Shown in pieces: positions 32,887-35,999 of a DNA stretch of 35,999 nt (the first letter of the stretch is position 1; each line of letters opens with the position of its first letter). This DNA is from Blautia sp. (GTDB taxonomy: Bacteria > Bacillota > Clostridia > Lachnospirales > Lachnospiraceae), in assembly GCA_030841965.1 (NCBI GenBank), contig JAUUSJ010000025.1, positions 1 to 35,999 on the forward strand. Direction: 5' to 3'. The position numbers were made by a program, and so were the translations under genes. The notes beneath the pieces were generated by a model, which did no database searches, was not told the DNA's origin, and was given only the letters and a program-made list of their open reading frames with translations.

Positions 32887-34411
32887 AGAACAGACCGCAA
32901 GAAAGACAAAGAAGAAGGAAGAAAGAGCGCAGCTTCCCTTTCGAGATAGATGGTATATAAAGATATTTGAGCCAAAGCAAAATAAGAGTTATAATGCGAA
33001 TATTTTAAAAATGACATATATATTTGTCTTCTTATTTTTGCTTTTGATAGGATATTTTTTGTATTTTGTCATTGTGCAGGGACCTCAGGTTATTACCAGT
33101 CCCTATAATAAGAGACAAAACTCAGAGGCAGAAAAGGTGGAACGAGGGAAGATTTTGAGTGCCAATGATAAGGTTTTGGCACAGACTGTGATTGGAGATG
33201 ACGGCGAGGAAAGGCGAGAATATCCGTATGAGAATATGTTTGCGCATGTTGTGGGATATGATATCCAGGGGAAATCTGGACTGGAGTCCTCAGCGAGTTA
33301 TAAACTGCTCGGGACAGATGCCAATCTTTTGACGCAGGTTATTTTGGCTTTCCAAAATAAGAAAAATCCAGGAAATAATGTGATAACATCCCTTGATACG
33401 AGATTACAAAAGGCTGCCTATGAGGCGATGGAGGGAAAAGAGGGAGCTGTTGTTGTGATGGAGCCATCGACTGGACGAGTTTTAGCGATGGTCTCCAAGC
33501 CTGATTTTAATCCCAATTATTTGGAAGATGTTTGGGATGAGTTGACAAATGATGATGAGGATTCTACACTGCTTAACCGTGCCATTCAGGACTTATATGC
33601 TCCTGGATCCACGTTTAAGACGGTGACAGCGCTAGAGTATATAAAAGAATATCCAGATACTTATGATGAGTATTCGTATGACTGTAATGGAAGTATTATA
33701 GAAAATGGAGTCATTATAAATTGCTATCAGAATACTGTTCACGGAACGGTGGGATTAAAAGAATCAATGGCACATTCATGTAATACTTCTTTTGTAAATA
33801 TAGGGACAAAATTGAATATGAAAAATATGTATGAGACTTGTAATACTTTGATGTTCAATAAAAAGATTCCATTTGATCTGCAGGTGAGACAGAGCAAGTA
33901 TGAATTGACGAATAAGACAGACAGTGGAATGATTCCGCAGACGATGATAGGACAGGGTGATACGTTGATTACTCCTTTGCATAATGCACTTATCATGTCG
34001 GCGGTGGCGAATAAGGGAGTTATGATGAAGCCAACACTTATTGACTCTGTGGAGAGTTATGAGGGAAAGGTGCTGGAAGAGACGCAGGCGAAGGAGCTTG
34101 GAACTGTGATGACAGAGGAACAGGCGACAGCTCTGAGAGAGTATTTGCGTGCAGTAGTAGAGTCGGGAAGTGCGAGCGATTTAGATACAGACGACTATAC
34201 TGTGTACGGAAAGACAGGCTCGGCGGAACATGGGAATACAGAGGAGACGAGAGCACATGCTTGGTTCGTGGGATTTGCTTCTTATGAGGAGGAAGCTAAG
34301 TTAGTGGTCAGTGTGGTTGTGGAAAATTCTGGAACGGGCAGGGAGAATGCAGTTCCAGTGGCGAAGAGGGTATTTGAGTCTTATTATAATAATGAGCTAT
34401 ATGCACAATAA
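32840..34411 (+). CDS. Class-B-like penicillin-binding transpeptidase
   Basis: This 523-aa protein has a very basic cytoplasmic N-terminus (about 1-50), one membrane helix (about 55-78; YIFVFLFLLLIGYFLYFVIV), a short dimerisation region and a transpeptidase domain. Active-site motifs are S257-T-F-K260, S313-C-N315 and K458-T-G460. It is shorter than typical PBP2/FtsI and resembles the PbpA type next to RodA/FtsW genes. The start at 32840 is used because GGGAGGAGG lies just upstream; the overlap with ftsW/rodA is 47 nt. It forms a polymerase–crosslinker pair with the previous gene product. Confidence 0.93.
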   Translation: MKREEKLSQKKSQNRKEQTARKTKKKEERAQLPFRDRWYIKIFEPKQNKSYNANILKMTYIFVFLFLLLIGYFLYFVIVQGPQVITSPYNKRQNSEAEKVERGKILSANDKVLAQTVIGDDGEERREYPYENMFAHVVGYDIQGKSGLESSASYKLLGTDANLLTQVILAFQNKKNPGNNVITSLDTRLQKAAYEAMEGKEGAVVVMEPSTGRVLAMVSKPDFNPNYLEDVWDELTNDDEDSTLLNRAIQDLYAPGSTFKTVTALEYIKEYPDTYDEYSYDCNGSIIENGVIINCYQNTVHGTVGLKESMAHSCNTSFVNIGTKLNMKNMYETCNTLMFNKKIPFDLQVRQSKYELTNKTDSGMIPQTMIGQGDTLITPLHNALIMSAVANKGVMMKPTLIDSVESYEGKVLEETQAKELGTVMTEEQATALREYLRAVVESGSASDLDTDDYTVYGKTGSAEHGNTEETRAHAWFVGFASYEEEAKLVVSVVVENSGTGRENAVPVAKRVFESYYNNELYAQ

Positions 34412-34487
34412 ATCGTAGTAGTTTAGCCTTCTATGGTTGAAAGGGAGAAATTTAAAAGTTTTTCATAAAGAAAGAGGTTTCTTTTGG

Positions 34488-34516
34488 TTGAAATATAGAG
34501 ATAAAAAGGTTATACT
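34488..34516 (+). promoter_or_regulatory. Promoter of the NUDIX gene
   Basis: TTGAAA (34488-34493), a 17-bp spacer and TATACT (34511-34516) lie 82 bp before ATG 34599. The ~75-nt leader holds no known motif. Confidence 0.75.
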
Positions 34517-34598
34517 AAGGACAAGGAGAGAAAGACACACCAATATTTTCAAGCTAAATGGTGCCTGACCTTATAAAAATAGTGCAGGAGGAATTGCT

Positions 34599-35051
34599 AT
34601 GATAGAGGCAACAAGCTGTGGTGGTGTGGTAATATTCAGAGGGAAAATCCTTCTTTTATATAAGAATTATAAGAACAAATATGAAGGATGGGTTTTGCCG
34701 AAGGGTACTGTCGAAGCAGGCGAAGAATATAAACAAACGGCGTTGAGAGAGGTGAGGGAAGAATCAGGAGCAAAAGCGGCCATTATTAAATATGTGGGGA
34801 AGAGTCAGTATTCCTTTAATACACCATCGGATGTCGTGCTGAAAAGTGTGCATTGGTATCTTATGATGGCTGATAGTTATTACACAAAACCACAAAAAGA
34901 AGAGTATTTTGTAGATTCGGGATTTTATAAATTTCACGAGGCGTATCATTTGCTTCGGTTTCCGAATGAGAAGCAGATCTTGGAGGATGCATATAGCCAG
35001 TATCTGTATTTGAAGAAGGCGAATCTTTGGGGGAATAAGAAGTATTTTTGA
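34599..35051 (+). CDS. NUDIX hydrolase
   Basis: This 150-aa hydrolase has a complete Nudix box: G36, E42, R50-E51, E54-E55 and G57 in GTVEAGEEYKQTALREVREE. These proteins cleave nucleoside diphosphates linked to another moiety; the substrate is not evident. YKNKYEGWVLPKG precedes the box. AGGAGG is placed well before ATG 34599, which follows its own promoter. The 37-38-bp tandem array begins 4 nt after its stop codon. Confidence 0.93.
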   Translation: MIEATSCGGVVIFRGKILLLYKNYKNKYEGWVLPKGTVEAGEEYKQTALREVREESGAKAAIIKYVGKSQYSFNTPSDVVLKSVHWYLMMADSYYTKPQKEEYFVDSGFYKFHEAYHLLRFPNEKQILEDAYSQYLYLKKANLWGNKKYF

Positions 35052-35055
35052 GAAT

Positions 35056-35402
35056 GGGATGTTTCTTAGTTTCTATAGGAAGAGATGTCGAGGAGTGAAT
35101 GGGGATGTTTCTTATAAAGAGACGTCGAGAGAGCGAATGGGGATGTTTCTTATGAAGAGACGCCGAGAGAGTGAATGGGGATGTTTTTTATAAAGAGACG
35201 CCGAGAGAGTGAATAGGGATGTTTCTTATGAAGAGATGCCGAGAGAGTGAATAGGGATGTTTCTTATGAAGAGATGCCGAGAGAGTGAATGGGGATGTTT
35301 CTTATAAAGAGACGCCGAGGAGTGAATGGGGATGTTTCTTATAAAGAGACGCCGAGGAGTGAATGGGGATGTTTCTTATAAAGAGACGCCGAGAGAGCGA
35401 GC
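35056..35402 (+). repeat. Tandem array of 37-38-bp units resembling the arm of element copy 4
   Basis: Units start at 35101, 35139, 35177, 35215, 35253, 35291, 35328 and 35365, with periods of 38, 38, 38, 38, 38, 37 and 37 bp. A degenerate unit begins at 35056. Each reads roughly GGGGATGTTTCTTA, then AGAGACGCCGAGAGAGTGAAT. The last unit runs into the left arm of element copy 4, which has the same AGAGACGCCGAGAGAG lead and a GGGATATTTCTC equivalent. The array is probably copies of that element's left arm. Confidence 0.9.
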
Positions 35403-35593
35403 AGGGATATTTCTCAAAAACACGTTCATTCCCACGATTTTTCGACATACGCTGATATATGCCGCCTCCCGCAAACTCGCACTTTCAGTGCTCAGACAGT
35501 GCTCCAGCGGCAAAGCTAAGTATATCGAAAAATCGCTCCATTCTCTATCGTTTTTGAGAAATATCCCTGCTCGCTCTCTCGGCTGGGTATTGG
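35382..35593 (+). repeat. Dispersed structured element, copy 4
   Basis: The arms 35388-35421 and 35550-35583 are perfect 34-nt inverted repeats with sequence unlike the other copies. The inner helix reads CGATTTTTCGACATAC/GTATATCGAAAAATCG. The tip hairpin is GCACT-TTC-AGTGC (35479-35491). It follows the tandem array downstream of the NUDIX gene, in its sense orientation. Confidence 0.92.
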
Positions 35594-35748
35594 TGGTTTT
35601 AGGTTGAGTAGTACTATTTTGACAGTTTCGAGGAACTTTTCAAGACTGCATAAATGGATGTGGGAATGTATCTGTTGGCTAATCTCATATTTTGTTTCTG
35701 GTATTTTGAAATTGAAAGGTAAGCCAAGGCAAATACAAAAACACTGCT
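35594..35748. other. Short spacer between element copy 4 and the 52-bp array
   Basis: This AT-rich stretch has no gene. A 104-codon minus-strand ORF covers it and part of the array but is made largely of the 52-bp repeats and has no credible start signal. Confidence 0.5.
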
Positions 35749-35999
35749 GTAGTTACAGTTGAAAAGTCCAAAAAGTCTAAAGTGCCCGTAAAATATATCT
35801 GTAGTTACAGTTGAAAAGCCCAAAAAGTCTAAAGTGTCCGTAAAAACAAGTCTATAGTTACGGTTGAAAAGTCCAAAAAGTCTAAAGTGTCCGTAAAATA
35901 TATCTATAGTTACAGTTGAAAAGTCCAAAAAGTCTAAAGTGCCTGTAAAATATATCTATAGTTACAGTTGAAAAGTCCAAAAAGTCTAAAGTGCCTGTA
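35749..35999. repeat. Tandem array of 52-bp units, running off the window
   Basis: Units begin at 35749, 35801, 35854, 35906 and 35958, with periods of 52, 53, 52 and 52 bp. Each contains TAGTTACAGTTGAAAAGTCC, AAAAAGTCTAAAGTG and a TGTAAAATATATCT or close tail. The units join directly without unique spacers. The fifth is cut by the window end, so the total copy number is unknown. There is no coding or origin signal in view. Confidence 0.92.

Noticed and set aside
35614..35928. Minus-strand 104-codon repetitive ORF
   Set aside because: It is made by translation of the 52-bp tandem units, with no start signal and no credible protein features.
35056..35999. CRISPR array
   Set aside because: Units join head to tail without unique spacers, the variation is by point changes, and no cas genes are near.

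Overview
The window is a stretch of chromosome from a low-GC, Gram-positive anaerobe, most likely a member of the Lachnospiraceae (Clostridia). Indicators are pyruvate formate-lyase with its activating enzyme, an IspH–ribosomal S1 fusion protein, a biotin-dependent Na+-decarboxylase operon, strong AGGAGG ribosome-binding sites and AT-rich intergenic DNA. The genus cannot be fixed from the sequence alone. No phage, transposase or CRISPR is present.

Layout. 1-54: 5' part of a tRNA-Glu(CTC) on the minus strand. 383-4186: a pyruvate formate-lyase split into a catalytic chain and an 80-aa glycyl-radical chain, then pflA and folA. 4675-10366: a two-component system, a MacB/FtsX-type ABC exporter and a small surface protein. 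10634-13301 (minus): an ECF sigma factor followed by a membrane-anchored beta-propeller protein. 13633-14601: a D-2-hydroxyacid dehydrogenase. 15066-19838: a five-gene operon with two different carboxyltransferases, one biotin carrier and the OadG/OadB sodium-pump subunits. 20524-25582: an RpiR regulator, a BaiN/HI0933-type flavoprotein, cmk and ispH-rpsA. 25705-26778 (minus): a YprB-like RNase H-fold nuclease with a structured leader. 27092-34411: ruvA, ruvB, zapA, a U32 peptidase-family gene, ftsW/rodA and a transpeptidase PBP. 34599-35051: a NUDIX hydrolase. 35056-35999: two tandem-repeat arrays.

The most unusual feature is a family of four dispersed ~215-nt elements (4213-4429, 10394-10610 on the minus strand, 19998-20214, 35382-35593). 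Each has 32-34-nt end arms that pair with each other over their full length, although the arm sequence differs between copies. A conserved core carries a second long helix and a 5-bp hairpin that also covaries. All four lie just downstream of a gene and in its sense orientation. The last copy is preceded by eight regular tandem units of 37-38 bp (plus one degenerate unit) that resemble its own left arm. I do not recognise this as a known element; it looks like an undescribed structured RNA or palindromic mobile element.

Other points of interest are the split PFL (an in-frame TAA in the linker plus a perfect internal ribosome-binding site), the double-carboxyltransferase Na+-pump operon, and two candidate structured leaders. 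One leader, upstream of the YprB-like gene, contains a tandemly repeated hairpin motif. The other, upstream of ispH-rpsA, can hide an alternative ribosome-binding site.
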